Positions 23,190 through 35,934 of a stretch of DNA of 64,000 nucleotides are shown here, piece by piece. The notes beneath the pieces were generated by a model. That model worked only from the letters and a program-made list of their open reading frames with translations, did not search any database and had not been told where the DNA came from. Source of the DNA: Canna indica. Taxonomy: Eukaryota; Streptophyta; Magnoliopsida; Zingiberales; Cannaceae. Numbering within the stretch: the first letter of the stretch is position 1; each line of letters begins with the position of its first letter. Location: NCBI GenBank assembly GCA_034359265.1, contig CP136891.1:66006001-66070000 (forward strand), read 5' to 3'. A program made the translations under genes and the position numbers.

Positions 23190-23904
23190 ATGCAAAGTCA
23201 CCTCCAATTATACTTCCTTCCAATAGTATTTGTGACATCTAATTTTGAAGATCCAGCCCCTCTTTCTTTGCTCTGGTTCTCATACTCATTAACCAAATTC
23301 CAACACATATTTTTGACCTTCTTTATTTCATACTAAGCATCGTCTCCATATATTTGGGGAAAAAATATTTGAGTAGGAACATTTTATATCCGGGATCTAA
23401 AATAGTTCCCACAATCATCACTCCGTTGATCACACCCCAATACTTATCAAATTTAGCAATCACGGTAGTAGCCATTTGTTGAATAATGACATTTGGATCA
23501 CTTCTCCATTCTCTCAAAGCTATTCTAACTTCATAAATCTTTGGAAAATACACATTTGAAGTTGGATACAAAGTACCAAAAAATAATTCAGTTACTCCAT
23601 AAAACAGTTCCAACCTATGACAAATTTCTTTTGCCATCTCCCAATCATATTCACTAGGCAAAGACTTATACTAAGGTTCATGTTGCACTAGGCGTCCAAA
23701 AACACCTTTATATAATATGGCAACATCAAGCATCAAGAAAGTTGAATTCCACCTAGTTTTGCAATAAAGAACAAGTTTTTTATCATAAGAAATGTTCAAT
23801 TGACCACATGTCTCCATGAATTTTTCCTCTCTTTTAGGTGTTGTTGTCCAATAATGAACACTCTCTCTAACTTTTTCAATGGCATCTGATATTATAGATA
23901 ACTC
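23190..23904 (-). pseudogene. hAT transposase middle part
   Basis: The - strand reading holds ISDAIEKVRESVHYW, CKTRWNSTFLMLDVA (the conserved TRWNSTYxML motif of hAT transposases, about 23765-23730), YFPKIYEVRIAL and ILDPGYKMFLLKYFF. A stop lies at about 23670. At 23904 the frame is cut by the copia-type element and resumes at 37512, across the AACTC duplication. Seen motifs are of the RNase H-like transposase fold; the full catalytic triad was not traced. Confidence 0.85.
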
Positions 23905-24969
23905 TGTTGGCTTTAGGTTTTCAACCTTAGCCTTAATCTCGGTTTTGATGGTTTTGATGATAACAAATATGGAACTAATGATTTCATTGAGAATATCTTT
24001 CAGGTTCCATATCAACTAGCATTCGATGTCCTCGATCGGATAAATCGGAGAAATAGCAAAATTGGAAGGACATTGATCGTCGCGCTCGGGTTCGTCGCAA
24101 AACTTCCTGAAGATCGACGGGTGCACCAAAGTCGCATCGGACAAGCTCAAAGATCACATGAAAAGCTCTCTGTCATGATGCTCGTTGAAAGCCGAAACTC
24201 GGAAATGAAGCGCGGAAGAAAAAAGCTGAAGAAAACAATCTCAGCCAAAATTCGGTCGACCGAATAGGGTAAGAAATGGGCAATAGCCCTAGCAATCGAC
24301 CGATCGGTCGACTAGACTGAGGCTAGCTGCAGACGCAGCTTGCGTCGGTCGATCGATCAATCGACCGAAAGAGAAATCGCAAGCTTCTTGTGTCTGTCGA
24401 TCGATCGATCGAAGCCCAAAAAGGGCAGTAGGCTGGTCAGTCGACCGGCCTATGAATAGCCGAAGATGCAGATCGCGTCGATCGACCGATGAGTCGATCG
24501 AAGATCGTGGATCGCGCGATTTGCGTCTGGCGGTCGACCTATCGATCGATCGACCAGAGAGAAAATTGTGGCGGTCGAATGACCGGTCGATCGACGATTC
24601 GATCGGACCATTGACCTGGCGTTTGTAATGGTCGAAAATAATCCTATTGACACCCCGTTTCAGCTGGGGGTAAAAATACACCTCATACACATCTTTTAAT
24701 CTCTCTCTGACGTTTATAGAAATTATTGAGCATCCAAAAGAGAGATCAAAGCCTTCCAAGGAGTAATCGCAGCGCGCTCCGTTCCTCTGTTGAGTTCTTC
24801 ATCAAGCGACGCTTGCTCCTCAACTCGGGCTTCAACTCAAACTCTACCACTTGGCAAGTTGGAGATTTTTTAAGGATTAAAAGAGCTTTTAATCTTGTCT
24901 TATATTGTAGCTCTTTTGATTGTATTTTATATCTTTATTTGAACTATTTTTCACTACTAGAAATTGAGT

Positions 24970-25195
24970 CTTCAGCAACGGCCGCTCAAGCCGTTGCTAT
25001 TTGCAATAGCATTCTTACGGCCACCCGAGCCGTTGCAGATATGTTGTATCTGCAACGGCATTCTAAAGGACAAGTGAGCCGTTGTTGATGATAACTTATT
25101 AGCAACGGCTTTCTAACGGACAAGTGAGCCGTTGCTGATGATAACTTATTAGCAACGGCTTTCTAACGGGCGAATGAGCCGTTGCTGATAAGTTT
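24970..25195. repeat. CACTA left subterminal repeats
   Basis: CAACGGCNNNCTAACGG...GAGCCGTTGCTGATGATAACTTATTAG-type units (shortened) occur about four times, each pairing CAACGGC with its inverse GCCGTTG. Such arrays are known binding sites for the second CACTA protein (TNPA in En/Spm). Confidence 0.88.
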
Positions 25196-25631
25196 ATATA
25201 GGGCACGCGATCGCGCCCGACCCTTCTTCCTCCCGCTGCTGCCGCCGCCGCCTCCTGCTCCCACCTCTCGCCGCCGCTGCCGACGCCGACGACGCCTCTT
25301 CCTCCTCACACTGCTGCCGACATTGTCAAGTATACCTCGTCGGCCGGCCGTCTCTTCCCGTTGCGGCCGGCGGGAAATCCTACCGAAACCCTAAAAATAA
25401 GGTTTCGGCCGGCGGCGGTCGGCCGATGGCCGCCGCCGGACCTTGTACAGTGGCCGGCCAGTGTGTCCGGCCACTGTACGCCGGCGCCGGAGTCCACCTG
25501 ACTCCGGCGTCGGAATTTATAGATTAATATATATTTTTTAATTATTTTTTAATTGTTAATTAATTATTTAATTAATTATTTAGATTAATTGTTTAATTTG
25601 TTAGATTAATTATTAGGGTTTAGATTAATTT

Positions 25632-25775
25632 CGGAATTGTCCACTTCGGACGCGCGCCGGAATCGTTCACTTCGGACGCGCGCCGGAATCGTTCACTTCG
25701 GACGCGCGCCGGAATCGTCCACTTCGGACGCGCGCCGGAATCGTCCACTTCGGCCGCGCGCTGGAATCGTCCAAT
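25632..25775. repeat. 26-bp GC-rich tandem repeat, five copies plus a partial
   Basis: The unit CGGAATCGTCCACTTCGGAC plus GCGCGC recurs without spacing. It lies in the transposase leader, between a GC-rich block (25200-25500) and the long hairpin at 25984. Confidence 0.92.
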
Positions 25776-25983
25776 ATGGACTCGAACTATCTCGAAACAT
25801 TTAGAAAATAATCATCCATCCGACGAGTTGATATGTTTCACGTACGCATCGACGAGTCGGATATGATTTAGCAAAACCTTAGATCCGTTCGGGGATTGTA
25901 TGTTCGTGTAAAAGAAGTAGATGATCTTTTATACGACGTACAATTCTTGAATTGTCCCTGATTGGACAATTTGGGAATATAGT

Positions 25984-26158
25984 TATTTGTACTGCACTTA
26001 CGTTTTTATTTTAACTGTTAACTAATTATTCTAAATTTCGGCAACATCTCTCTTGTTCTCCGATACACGCCCAGATGATATGTGTATTCGGAGAACTGTA
26101 GGGAGATGCTGCCGAAATTTAGAATGAAGTTAACGGTTAAAATAAGTACTTAGTACAA
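25984..26158. repeat. Long imperfect hairpin in the CACTA leader
   Basis: The arm TTCTAAATTTCGGCAACATC (about 26029) pairs with GATGCTGCCGAAATTTAGAA (about 26106-26125). The pairing extends inwards (TTCTCCGAxTACAC with GTGTATTCGGAGAA) and outwards (ACTTACGTTTTTATTTTAAC with GTTAAAATAAGTACT). Arms are about 75 bases with a short loop around GCCCAGATGATA. It could be a small nested MITE or a hairpin RNA source. It lies just before the first transposase exon. Confidence 0.85.
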
Positions 26159-26221
26159 TATAAATAACATAAATCCCGAATGGAATAGGACAATCTCACC
26201 TAAAGACATTAACCAAAGAAA

Positions 26222-26494
26222 TTGTCATTGATTGACAGAATCATGTCGGCTGATCGAAGTTGGATGTACCGACGTCTTGATCGTGGAGCTTTAACGAATG
26301 AGTTTCGATTAGGTGTAACGTACTTCCTAAATTTCGCCTATTCGAATCGGAATTTCGTTAGCATCGGTGATCAAATCCGATGTCCGTGCCGCATTTGTTC
26401 GAATGGACGATTTTTGGATCGGGAGACTGTCACACTGCATCTATATAGCAAAGGATTTGCACCAAGATATTTTCTATGGACTTGTCACGGGTAG
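26222..26494 (+). pseudogene. CACTA transposase-associated domain exon
   Basis: A 90-codon frame, SADRSWMYRRLDRGALTNEF, then YFLNFA and IRCPCRICSNGRFLD, then LYSKGFAPRYFLWTCHG. This is the N-terminal transposase-associated domain (Trp-Met, CPCxxC and W-x-x-HG features) that precedes TNP2 in plant CACTA elements. It ends at a TAG at 26492-26494. The TNP2 part resumes at 26687, so an intron or a break lies between. Confidence 0.85.
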
Positions 26495-26686
26495 TCACGC
26501 GAAGTCGGGACGTCGAGCAATCCTGTCGTTCAGACATATGGTGAATCTTCCTCTGCTGGTGCTTCTTCATCCAATCAATGTAATCCCTATAGAACTATAA
26601 TACTTTATAGTCTTGGGGGTCAATTCCACCTGAATGATAATGTTGATCGGCCAGTTCTTCAGACATCAGTCCCACCAGATACTACA

Positions 26687-29075
26687 GTGGTTGATATCAC
26701 AAAAGTACAAACTGCGGTAGAGATTGAATTATCGAATAAAGAAGCTGCAGAATTTTACGAGATGTTGAAAGCTGCCGATGAACCTTTGTATGAGAATTGT
26801 CCTAAATACACTAGGTTTTCAGCAATGACACAGCTCTTAAACATCAAGGCCGATTGTAATATCAGCGGAGTTGTGTATGATCGGATTGCTGGATTGATTA
26901 ATGGAATGCTGCCTACTGATAACAAGTTTGAGCCAACTTTTTATAAGACTAAAAAGCTAATGAGAAAATTGGGGCTTGGGTACGAAAAAATACACGCGTG
27001 CCAAAATAATTGCATTTTATATTATAAAGAAAATGTGCAGTTGGATAAATGCCCTGTATGTCAACATTCTCGTTACAAGGAGAAGAAATCGGTCCGACAG
27101 AAAAATATCCCGTTTAAGGTGCTTCGATATTTTCCACTAATACAGAGACTTCAAAGATTATTCATGTCGGAAAAAACAGCCCCCTACATGAGTTGGCATG
27201 CAAGAAGTCGTGATGATACAGTAATGACTCATCCATCTGACAGTGAAGCATGGAAACATTTGGATACATGTTATCCTTCATTTGCTAGGGATACTAGAAA
27301 TATCAGATTGGGATTGTGCACAGATGATTTTAATCCGTTTGGACATTCTGCAACTCCTTATTCAGTTTGGCCAGTGCTGCTGACAGTTTATAATTTGCCA
27401 CCGTCAATGTGCATGAAAGATGAATTTATTTATCTTTCGATGATTATTTCGGGTCCTAAGGGTCCGCGAAAAGAAATTGACATATTTCTCAAACCCTTGA
27501 TAGATGAATTGAAAACATTGTGGACTGAGGGAGCTGTCACTTATGATTGTCATCGGAAGCAAAACTTCAATTTAAAGGCCGCGATCTTGTGGACAATCAA
27601 TGATTTCCCGGCGTACGACATGTTGTCGGGTTGGAGCACTCACGGCCAACTCTCTTGTCCGTATTGTATGGAACACTCTAAATCAATCAGTCTTCAGAAC
27701 GGATGAAAAATCGCATTCTTTGATTGTCATCGTCGATTCCTACCGGTTAATCATCAGTATCAAAGGAATCATAATAAATTTACTAAGGGCAGAGTCGAAA
27801 GAGATGCATGGGCCACCACCGATGTTGTCTGGTGAACAAATGTTAGCACGTGTTTCAGCACTTCCAGATATAGTATTTGGTCGCAATGAAAGAGTGTCAG
27901 GTTTTGGCCAAACACACAACTGGGTGAAAAAAAGTATCTTTTGGGAATTGCCCTATTGGAGTTCATTATTGATTCGACATAATTTAGATGTCATGCACAT
28001 TGAAAAAAATATGTTTGATAATATTTTCAACACTTTGATGGATATTTCCAGAAAAACTAAAGATAATTTCAAAGCCCGACATGATATGAAAATACTTTGT
28101 AAAAGACCAGAGTTGGAGTTACAAGAGGTCAACGGACGATATCTGAAACCGAAGGCCCTATATGTGTTAAATAAACAACAGATCAAAGATGTTTGTCAAT
28201 GGGTAAAAGAACTCAGATTACCCGATGGATATGCTTCAAACTTATCTCGATGTGTGGACGTCGATGATTGCAAAATATCAGGGATGAAGAGCCATGATTG
28301 TCATGTATTCATGCAGAGATTACTTCCGATCGCATTTCGAGATCTTCTACCTGATAATATTTGGGGTTCGTTGACTGAATTAAGTATGTTTTTTAGAAAC
28401 ATCTGTGCAAATGTCCTTCGAGTCGAAGATATGTCAACACTTGAAAATAATATTGTTGAAATCATATGCAAGCTGGAGCAGTTTTTCCCTCCTGCATTTT
28501 TTGACTCGATGGAGCATCTACCGATACACTTGGCATACGAGGCACGAGTTGGTGGCCCCGTTCAATATCGATGGATGTATTTATTTGAAAGATACATGAA
28601 TCGTCTGAAGAAAAAAGTAAAGAACACCGCAGCTGTTGAAGGATCAATATCTGAATCGTATATCATTCAAGAAATTTCAACATTCTGCTCATTTTACTTT
28701 GAATCGACAGTACAGACAAGATTTGATCGTCTTCCACGTAACGACGATGGGGGTGTTCGACGTTCAGATGGACGTTTAAATATATTTTGTCACTCTGGTC
28801 GTGCTTTTGGTTCTCGTCCATCTCGACACTTAAGCGATGAAGAGTATCATTTGGCACACTTGTATGTATTACTCAATTGTCCAGAGATTGAACAATTCAT
28901 TGAAATATTTGACATTGAGATGGTGCAAAAATACTCTATTCACAACGATGAAGAATTGGAGAGATTACGGAATCGTGATTTCCCTACTTGGATTCAGACT
29001 TACAGCAAAGATCACAGAGCTGAAATAGATGAAAGAATATTTGAGTTTGTTAGTGGACCATCGCGAGTTTGTTAG
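26687..29075 (+). pseudogene. TNP2-type CACTA transposase, broken by one stop and one frameshift
   Basis: TNP2 excises and inserts CACTA elements. The first part (26687-27703) holds YKTKKLMRKLGLGYEKIHAC, NCILYYKE, CPVCxxSRYK and LKTLWTEGA...YCMEHSKS. A TGA at 27704-27706 replaces an Arg codon (family NGRK, CGA to TGA). The same frame reads on as FFDCHRRFLP and shifts near 27800-27815 into the second frame, with SGEQML, HNLDVMHIEKNMFDNIFNTL (about 27980) and the DUF4218 block (FFDSMEHLPIHLAYEARVGG..., YRWMYLFERYM, 28496-28700). It ends at 29075 without the DUF4216 region seen in longer members. Not translatable as it stands. Confidence 0.93.
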
Positions 29076-29097
29076 CTGGGGCAGGCTCGGTCCCAGG

Positions 29098-30042
29098 CGA
29101 TGGCCCGAGCTGGGACCACTAACATCGTGGAGACTCGGGGATACGGCCCCGATTGGATTACTCCGGATATATGGGACCAGCTCGTGGGAATATGGTCGAC
29201 GGATCGATGGCAGGAGGTTTCTCGGAATGCAGCTAGAAATCGCATATCGGGGGGAGCAGCGCGTCACACCGGCGGGTCTGTTGCATTTGCAGTGCACGCG
29301 AACCGTATGGTAAGTATATCTTTTAATTATATATTTTATTTATTACTATGTGTACTAATTAATGTATTTGTTTTGTAAATGTAGACGACGGTGTCGGATG
29401 ACGGGACTGTCCAGCGACCCTCCCCGATGGCGGTGTTTGAGCGGACTCACCGTCGAGCATATGGGATGGGGGAGTACATCGACAACCGCGCTGCATACAT
29501 TATGGTAACTATATATTTGTTTAAATTATTCATTATATATTTATAATTTAAGTTTTATGATAAATATTAAATAAAAAATCAAACTCGAGTAGGAGACCTA
29601 CAGTCAGACGGTGGTGCAGCGCGGGGGTACCCCCGAGGACTTTGACGTAGCAACGTGGGTCGAGGCTGCAGGTGGCTGGGACCATGGCCGCGTATATGGC
29701 TTCGCAGATAGTGGTCATGCGCGAGCCGTACTAAGGCCACTTGGGGCACCGACCCCTCCGGTCGCTGGTGAGCGGCCGTCCACCTCTAGATCCAGTTATG
29801 ATCATAGTAGCAGAATAAGGACTCTAGAGGACATGGTCGCGCATCAGACTGAGATAATGGAGCGCCAGAGTCAGATGATGGCGGATATACAAGCTATGCT
29901 ACGCAACATGTCAGGTCATCCCGAAGCAGGCATCTCTTCGACATCATCTAATCCATCGTCCTCGAGTCAGTCCACGCCGGTGTACACTCAAGCACTCCAG
30001 ACCCCGCCATATGATCCAGGCCATCCTCCATCGTCATCGTGA
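29098..30042 (+). CDS. TNPA / Transposase_24-like second CACTA gene
   Basis: I read three exons. The first, about 29098-29310 (YGPDWITPDIWDQLVGIWST...), ends at a GT donor (ATG|GTAAGT). The second, about 29385-29504 (THRRAYGMGEYIDNRAAYIM), is again followed by GTAAC. The third starts at about 29595 and holds a Trp-rich core and a coiled-coil end (about 29810-29920, ESQMMADIQAML-type heptads). The coupling of a WxxxV.iW core to a C-terminal coiled coil is that of Transposase_24 proteins of plant CACTA elements, thought to bind the subterminal repeats. It lies 23 bases after the TNP2 stop, same strand. Splice sites are from sequence only. Confidence 0.7.
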
Positions 30043-30309
30043 GATTTTTTTTATATTGACTTTGTTACTGAGATATTGGACTTGTTTAATTTATTTTGTT
30101 TGGATATTGATACTTCAATTTTGCATTTGAATAGTTTTTATACTATCGTGGATAATTATCAATATAAATATAATTGTTTTGATGTATATCTTGGTGTATT
30201 TGTGATGTATGAATGAATGTGTGTATGAGTGTAAGGGTGTGTGAGTTATGTATCAGATAATGTATCAATGTATCAATGGAAATTTTAAATTTTAAATTTT
30301 TTCGTTACC

Positions 30310-30635
30310 AGGTTCACATCATCAGCAACGGCTTTCCCACGGCCGTCCGTGGGAAAGCCGTTGCTAAAAGTGTATCGGAAGCCGTTGCTGATGACCTACA
30401 GCAACGGCTTAGGGACGGGATTTTACTAACGGCGTTGCTAAGGACTCAGCGGCCGTTGCTATTAATGTTATCAGCAACGGCTCCGGGTCTGTGGCAAAAC
30501 CGTTGCTGATAATATTATTAGCAACGGCCCGAGCGGCCGTTGCGAATCCGTTGCTAAGTTATCAGCAACGCGATATTTTGCTGATGCTCTTCAGCAACGG
30601 CTCGGCAACGGCATCAGCCGTTGCTGATGCCCATT
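30310..30635. repeat. CACTA right subterminal repeats
   Basis: GCAACGGC and GCCGTTGC alternate in at least eight copies, as in the left end. The block is denser than on the left. Confidence 0.88.
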
Positions 30636-31169
30636 TTTCTAGTAGTGTTTATTTGGATTTGAATTTGTAAGACCATGTGTTTGGTCTTATCGGGTGAAGT
30701 GGTATCCTTGGTGAAAAAGGAGTAAAGCCACTCGTGTGATTAAACGTAGTGTTTACTAGGATTAGTTTTGTTGTCCCTTAGGTTGAGGTGGGAAAGAGCT
30801 CTCAGTAGGAAGGCGGGATACTTCCGGGTGTGGAAGTGCCTTCGGTTGGAGACCGGAGTCTTTCCGGGGAAAAGTCCTCGTTGTAAGGGAAACTCAAATT
30901 AATCTAGTAAAACTAGTTTGGAAATCCTAAGCGGGGTGCTTAGGCAGTGGAGTAGGCATTGGGGCCGAACCACTATAAATTACTGTGTTTGCATTGATTG
31001 ATTTATTACTTCGATTGCTTAATCATTTATTGCTTCTGCATCCAATCGTTAAATTGCAAATTGCCTAAACGAACTAAGTAAACATTTAAAAATTGGATTT
31101 AGGCTAATCGTATTAGTAAAGACACTATTCATCCCCCCCCCCCTCTAGTGTCGCCATTTCGCCCACATT

Positions 31170-31182
31170 TAGTATCAGAACG
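31170..31182 (+). other. Primer binding site of the gag-only element
   Basis: TAGTATCAGAACG lies two to three bases past the LTR end. It differs from the usual tRNA-Met site TGGTATCAGAGC at two positions. Confidence 0.75.
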
Positions 31183-31234
31183 GGTCGTAGACTATGATTT
31201 CACCATCCCTTCTACAATTCGTCTCGATCTAAAA

Positions 31235-32668
31235 ATGGCTCTAGAGAATGTAGCGTCTTCACCTCCTAGGTTCGATGAATCAAACTTTAGTCTATGGAAA
31301 TCTAGGATGTACACATTTCTGAAGACTAAAAGTTTTGGTGTATTTAACATGTTACATTGGGAATTTATTGAACCTAAGGTTGATATGCATGCATGGAGTG
31401 AAATGGACAAGAAAATGTTTAAGTATAATGGAGATGCCATGAATTGCATACTTTGCACATTACCAAATGGCATACTAGAAAAAGTCATGCATTGTTCTTC
31501 GGCTTTTGATTTATGGGCCTCGTTAAATATGCTATATGATTATGCTAAAACTAAGGAGTTAGAAACTTTTAATGAGGATAGTGATGACAATTGTTATCCT
31601 TCCAATGCTAATATGGTTTTTGAAGCCCAAAGTGTCTCCAGTCAAAGGAGCACTGAAAGCCGAAAGAGAAAGATGATTTGCCATGTGTGCCATGAGAAAG
31701 GACATGTAAGGAAGAATTATCCTACCATGAAGAACAATGCAAAGAGGAGGTCAAATGCTTCCACATCATCATCATATTCGAATGAAGCATCCTCTTCCCA
31801 TGGCTATGAAGTAAATTCAAAAGAATGCCTCATGAATGATGACAATGAGGTACACTCCACCTCTTCTAGTCATGTTAAAAATAATAATAGTATTAACTCA
31901 TCTAGCTCTCATGATTTTGATGAATTAATGGATGAGTATAAAATTATGTGTGCCTTGCTTGTTAAGAAAGATAAAGAAAACAAAAATTAGAAGAAAGAAA
32001 ACTCAAATCTTAGCTCTCAATCACATGATGCAAAATTAGAAAATGAGAAGCTAAGAATTAGTGTCAACAATCCATGCAATGATACTTTAAGTATTGACAC
32101 TAAGGATTTGAAAAATGAAAATGAAAAATTGAAGAATGATTTCAAAATTGAGAATGAGTCTTTGAAAAATGAAAACTCAAAAATCAAAATGGAAAATTAT
32201 ATGTTGAAATCACAAATGCATGCTTTACGCAACTCAATGATTGATTTGAAAAATGAGGTTCTAAACCTAAATGAGAAAGTGAATGAAATGAAAAATACTT
32301 CCTCATTTAAGAATTTTAGTAAAAAGAATGTTTATGCTAATGTTAAATCTCATGTTAGACATTCTACCTTTAAACCTCATGTTCAAAATAAAAATATTTC
32401 ATCTAAGAATGCTCATGCTCATCTTAGTTCAAATGACAAGCATTCTACAAATAAATCTCATGTCCATAGTAAAAACAAAAAGAAATTTAATGAACATTGA
32501 TTTTGTTGTGGTGTTTATGGGCATGCCATCTATGATTGTGCCTTTAAAATGAACTCAAGTGTTGTGAAAACAATTTGGGTACCTATGCCCACTAACCCCC
32601 TAGGACCCAAAGACATTTGGGTTCCAAAGATTTCTTCTCTTGTAGGGGGAGCCACCACACAAGGGTAG
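31235..32668 (+). pseudogene. Copia-type gag with two defective zinc knuckles
   Basis: The start at 31235 gives MALENVASSPPRFDESNFSL, the N-terminus of copia-type gag (capsid) proteins, then FNMLHWEFIEP and CSSAFDLWASLNMLYD. A CX2CX4H knuckle at 31679-31720 (CHVCHEKGHVRKNY) has Tyr for the last Cys. A single TAG at 31988-31990 interrupts the frame, which continues to 32500 as a Lys/Asn-rich coiled coil (KNENEKLKNDFKIENESL). A TGA at 32498-32500 stands where the first Cys of a second knuckle (FCCGVYGHAIYDC) should be, and the reading continues to KTIWVPM...KDIWVPK before the end. Capsid formation is the expected role; nothing of pol follows. Confidence 0.88.
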
Positions 32669-35203
32669 AGAGAAGTGAAGAGTTGAAGTTGACCATGAAA
32701 TTGAATGATGAATCCTCCCTTGGTTGCAACTTCAAGTCATCTTGATGCCTTAGTAAGGTTGACATCAAAAAGTCTTTTGTATCATCTCCTATACCCTCTT
32801 GTTTACATTATAGTTGGAGTTTGATATATGTTTAATTTGAGTTGTTTTCCCCGCTCTTGCTAAAAGAGTCTTTTGAAAATTGTTTTTGATTTCTGATTTT
32901 CCGGTCTCTTCGGAGACCCCGGTGGCCTGTAATGGGCCTAAGCGACCTTGTGGTTCTAAATCGTAGGCACATTGTGGCCTTTCGATTTTCAACCAATAGG
33001 AAGGGTTGGAGATCAATTTTCATAATTATTATTTGTGATCTCTTAAAATTCATTTTGATATTACTCGATTTCATTTTTGAAACGAATTTGAAGCTATTTA
33101 GCAAAGTTAGATTTTGAATGAAATATTTGATGGTTACTTTGCTATATAGAAGGATTAACTTGCTTGAAATAATTATGTCATTACCTTACTAATGATTTCT
33201 TCATGCAAGTTAAATCTAAGGGTAAAAGGAAGGCTAATTAGGAAGAAAAAGATTAGTTTGGCTAAATTTTCAAGTATAAGGTATAACTTCAATAAATCCA
33301 AAATCTTAGGGTTATATCTCAATGCTTAAGCTTAAAGTTTGTCTCTATACTCATGATTAGAATTTCATGTAAAATTCTTGAATTCTCGTGAGTAGGTAGA
33401 ATATTAGCACTTAGGCAAATTTCATCAAATGAAACTTGCTCTAGGTTGATATTAGAGACCTTATTTTAAAAATCCAAACTAGTTTAACATGATTAGAGAT
33501 CTTATTTCTCAAATGATTTCTCTATGCTCATGATTGATGTTGCATGATAAACACTTGAAGTTTCATGAGTAGGCAAAATTATGATAACTTAGCTCATTTG
33601 ATGATATCTTGATACTTATGAAATCGAACTAGGTTAAAATTCTTCTTTAGAGACTTCATGTTAAGTTAAATTTGAAATTAAATTAAATTTCTAAAAATAA
33701 GGTATGAATTTAACTTTAAAAAAATCTTAGTATGATGATTGAATATTAATGTCTTAATGATGTCTCTATATACTCATGATTGATTTTGCATGATAAATGT
33801 TTGAATTTTCATGAGTAAGAAAAATTTGGATAACTTAGGCAATTTCATGATATCTTGATTGAATGAAACTTGCTCTAGGTTAAAACTCATATTAGAGACC
33901 TCATTTTAAGTAAACATCAGACAAACATGTTTAGACACACATGATATAACTCTTGGTGTTCAATCTTGAAAATTCATGTGTAGATGAAAATGTGATAACT
34001 AGATCACCTTAGGGGACTTAAGCTTGAAAAGCTTGGCCCAAGTCAACAAACCACAATTGGTATCAATTGACTTGGTCATTTGATTTTAAGTCCAAAACTT
34101 CATAAACATGTTTAGGAATAGGTATGACATGTTTCCATGCTCTTAGAGTTAAAATTCTTATGGATATGGATAAAGTGACAATTGAGGTTAATTTATGCAA
34201 ACCTTTTTTGAACCATGTTGACCCAAGTCAACAAGTTGACTTAAAAATCTCATTTTCAATCCATATTTATGGAACATGTTTAGATTTACTCATGTTAGGT
34301 ATCCACATGTTTAAATTTGAAAAATCATGAGTAAATGTTAAGATTGAAACTTAGCAAGTTTCATAAAAACTAGTTTAGTTTTGAATGAAACCATGCTAGG
34401 TTGATATCTTGACTTAAGGACATAATTTTCATTTCAAACTTGACATATACTCTTTACATGATCACATTGTGGTGTCATGAAAGTTTGAATGAAAATTTAA
34501 AAAGTTTTAAGAATAACTGAAAATTACCAAAATATCATTTCAACATACATTTAATATCATTTTCAGTTATTTCTAGAAAAATAAAGAAAATTAATTTTGA
34601 CATGATTCTTGAAACTTCACATTCACTGAAAAATCTAGTTTTATCAGTAAAAACTTCAAAAAGTTTCATCAAGAATCTAATTTTTAGTGAAATTTTGAAG
34701 TTGGATTTTCAAAATGAAAAGTATCATTTGTTTGAAATATCATTTTTTTAATACTTTGATTTTTCGAAAACTTCAAATGAAAATTTGAGTATACCATTTT
34801 GATTATGTTTCTAATATCATTCACATCATTGATTGAGTAAAATCATTTCTAGGAATGATTTTGAATTCTTGAATAATAGCTAGAAACTATATTTGGTATT
34901 AATTGATTAGAATCAATATAGGATGAAAAATGAACTTTGATTTTTAAACTCATTTTGAGTTCAAACTTGATACATGCATTTCAAATACTCATTCAATATT
35001 TGGTATCAAAAAATTTCATCCAAAAATTGGTTTCAAAATTTTCAACAAAAATATGATTTTGTATAAACTTAAAAGGGTGATTTTTTGAAAACTAGAAATA
35101 TAGGTTGACTTAAGTCAACAAAGTGAATTAAAAATTTCATCTTAAGCCCCAACTTGATTCATGCTCTTACATTATCTCTTGTTTGATGTCTAAATGCCTA
35201 AGT

Positions 35204-35262
<59 letters not shown>

Positions 35263-35920
35263 TAGATAGCAAAACTTAAGACTTAGCATTTTCATAGTTT
35301 TCATGCTTATGTCAAATGAAAACAGGCTAAGTTCATAATTGGATTAAATGATATTAGTTTCACTTTAAACTTGATATACATGTTTTAAATGTCAATATCT
35401 TTTTATGTTGAAAGTTTGAATGAAATCTAAAAATATCAAGAAAAAGAAACAATATTCATTTTGATAACATACATGATTTATTTTTGAATTCAAATACTTG
35501 GTTTTTTTAACATATCATGTATCAACCTTGTTTCATATCATATATTTGTTTTTCCATCCCTTTGGTTTAGGTTTTCATGTTTTATGAAAAATACTCTTTA
35601 GAGTTTCAACCTCATGTATTAATTGTGTTTCATCCCTTTGAATAGATAGACATTTCTTACCTTTTTTTATTTATGTCAAAAGGGGGAGAAAATTAGGAAA
35701 AGTCTATAGAAAAAATATATGTCAAAAAGGGGAGAAATGCATAGTCAAAAGGAGGAGAAATGTATAGTTAAAATGGGGAGGAAAATATAGGATATAAATG
35801 CATATAGATAAGGGGAGTTTAATTATATACATATGCATATTGATAGGGGGAGAAATCTCTTAGTTGATATCCTTAAAGCTTTAATAAATATATATTTTCT
35901 TAAGGATGTTTGTCATCATC
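32669..35920 (+). other. Non-coding filler of the gag-only element
   Basis: About 3.25 kb of AT-rich DNA where protease, integrase and RT should be. It is built of diverged repeats such as CTCATGATTG...TTGCATGATAAA and AAGTCAACAA...GACTT, and ends with several AAAGGGGGAGAAA tracts (35680-35860) resembling extra polypurine tracts. No ORF in it resembles pol. Confidence 0.8.
35208..35259. repeat. (TA)n microsatellite, about 26 units
   Basis: An uninterrupted TA dinucleotide run inside the filler of the gag-only element. Confidence 0.97.
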
Positions 35921-35934
35921 AAAAAGGGGAAGAT

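Larger units (their letters stand above)
24952..30647 (+). mobile_element. CACTA (En/Spm) DNA transposon
   Basis: 5696 bp with terminal inverted repeats CACTACTAGAAA at both ends and a 3-bp target duplication TTT (24949-24951 and 30648-30650). The empty site is visible in the other LTR of the host element (about 36990, AACTGTTTTTATTTGG), which confirms the ends. It codes a TNP2-type transposase (26222-29075) and a second, TNPA/Transposase_24-like gene (29098-30042). Both termini carry arrays of the GCAACGGC/GCCGTTGC motif. The transposase frame is broken, so this copy is not autonomous. Confidence 0.96.

Noticed and set aside
24300..24600. Regular CGATCG words that might be a CRISPR-like or satellite array
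   Set aside because: Spacing is irregular, there are no unique spacers, and the block is part of an LTR repeated elsewhere in the window.
29965..30042. End of the second CACTA gene as a separate small gene
   Set aside because: It is in frame with the coiled-coil exon and Ser/Pro-rich like many Transposase_24 tails.
35680..35860. G-rich tracts as G-quadruplex elements
   Set aside because: Tracts of four to five G are too far apart, and they match the polypurine tract form of the same element.
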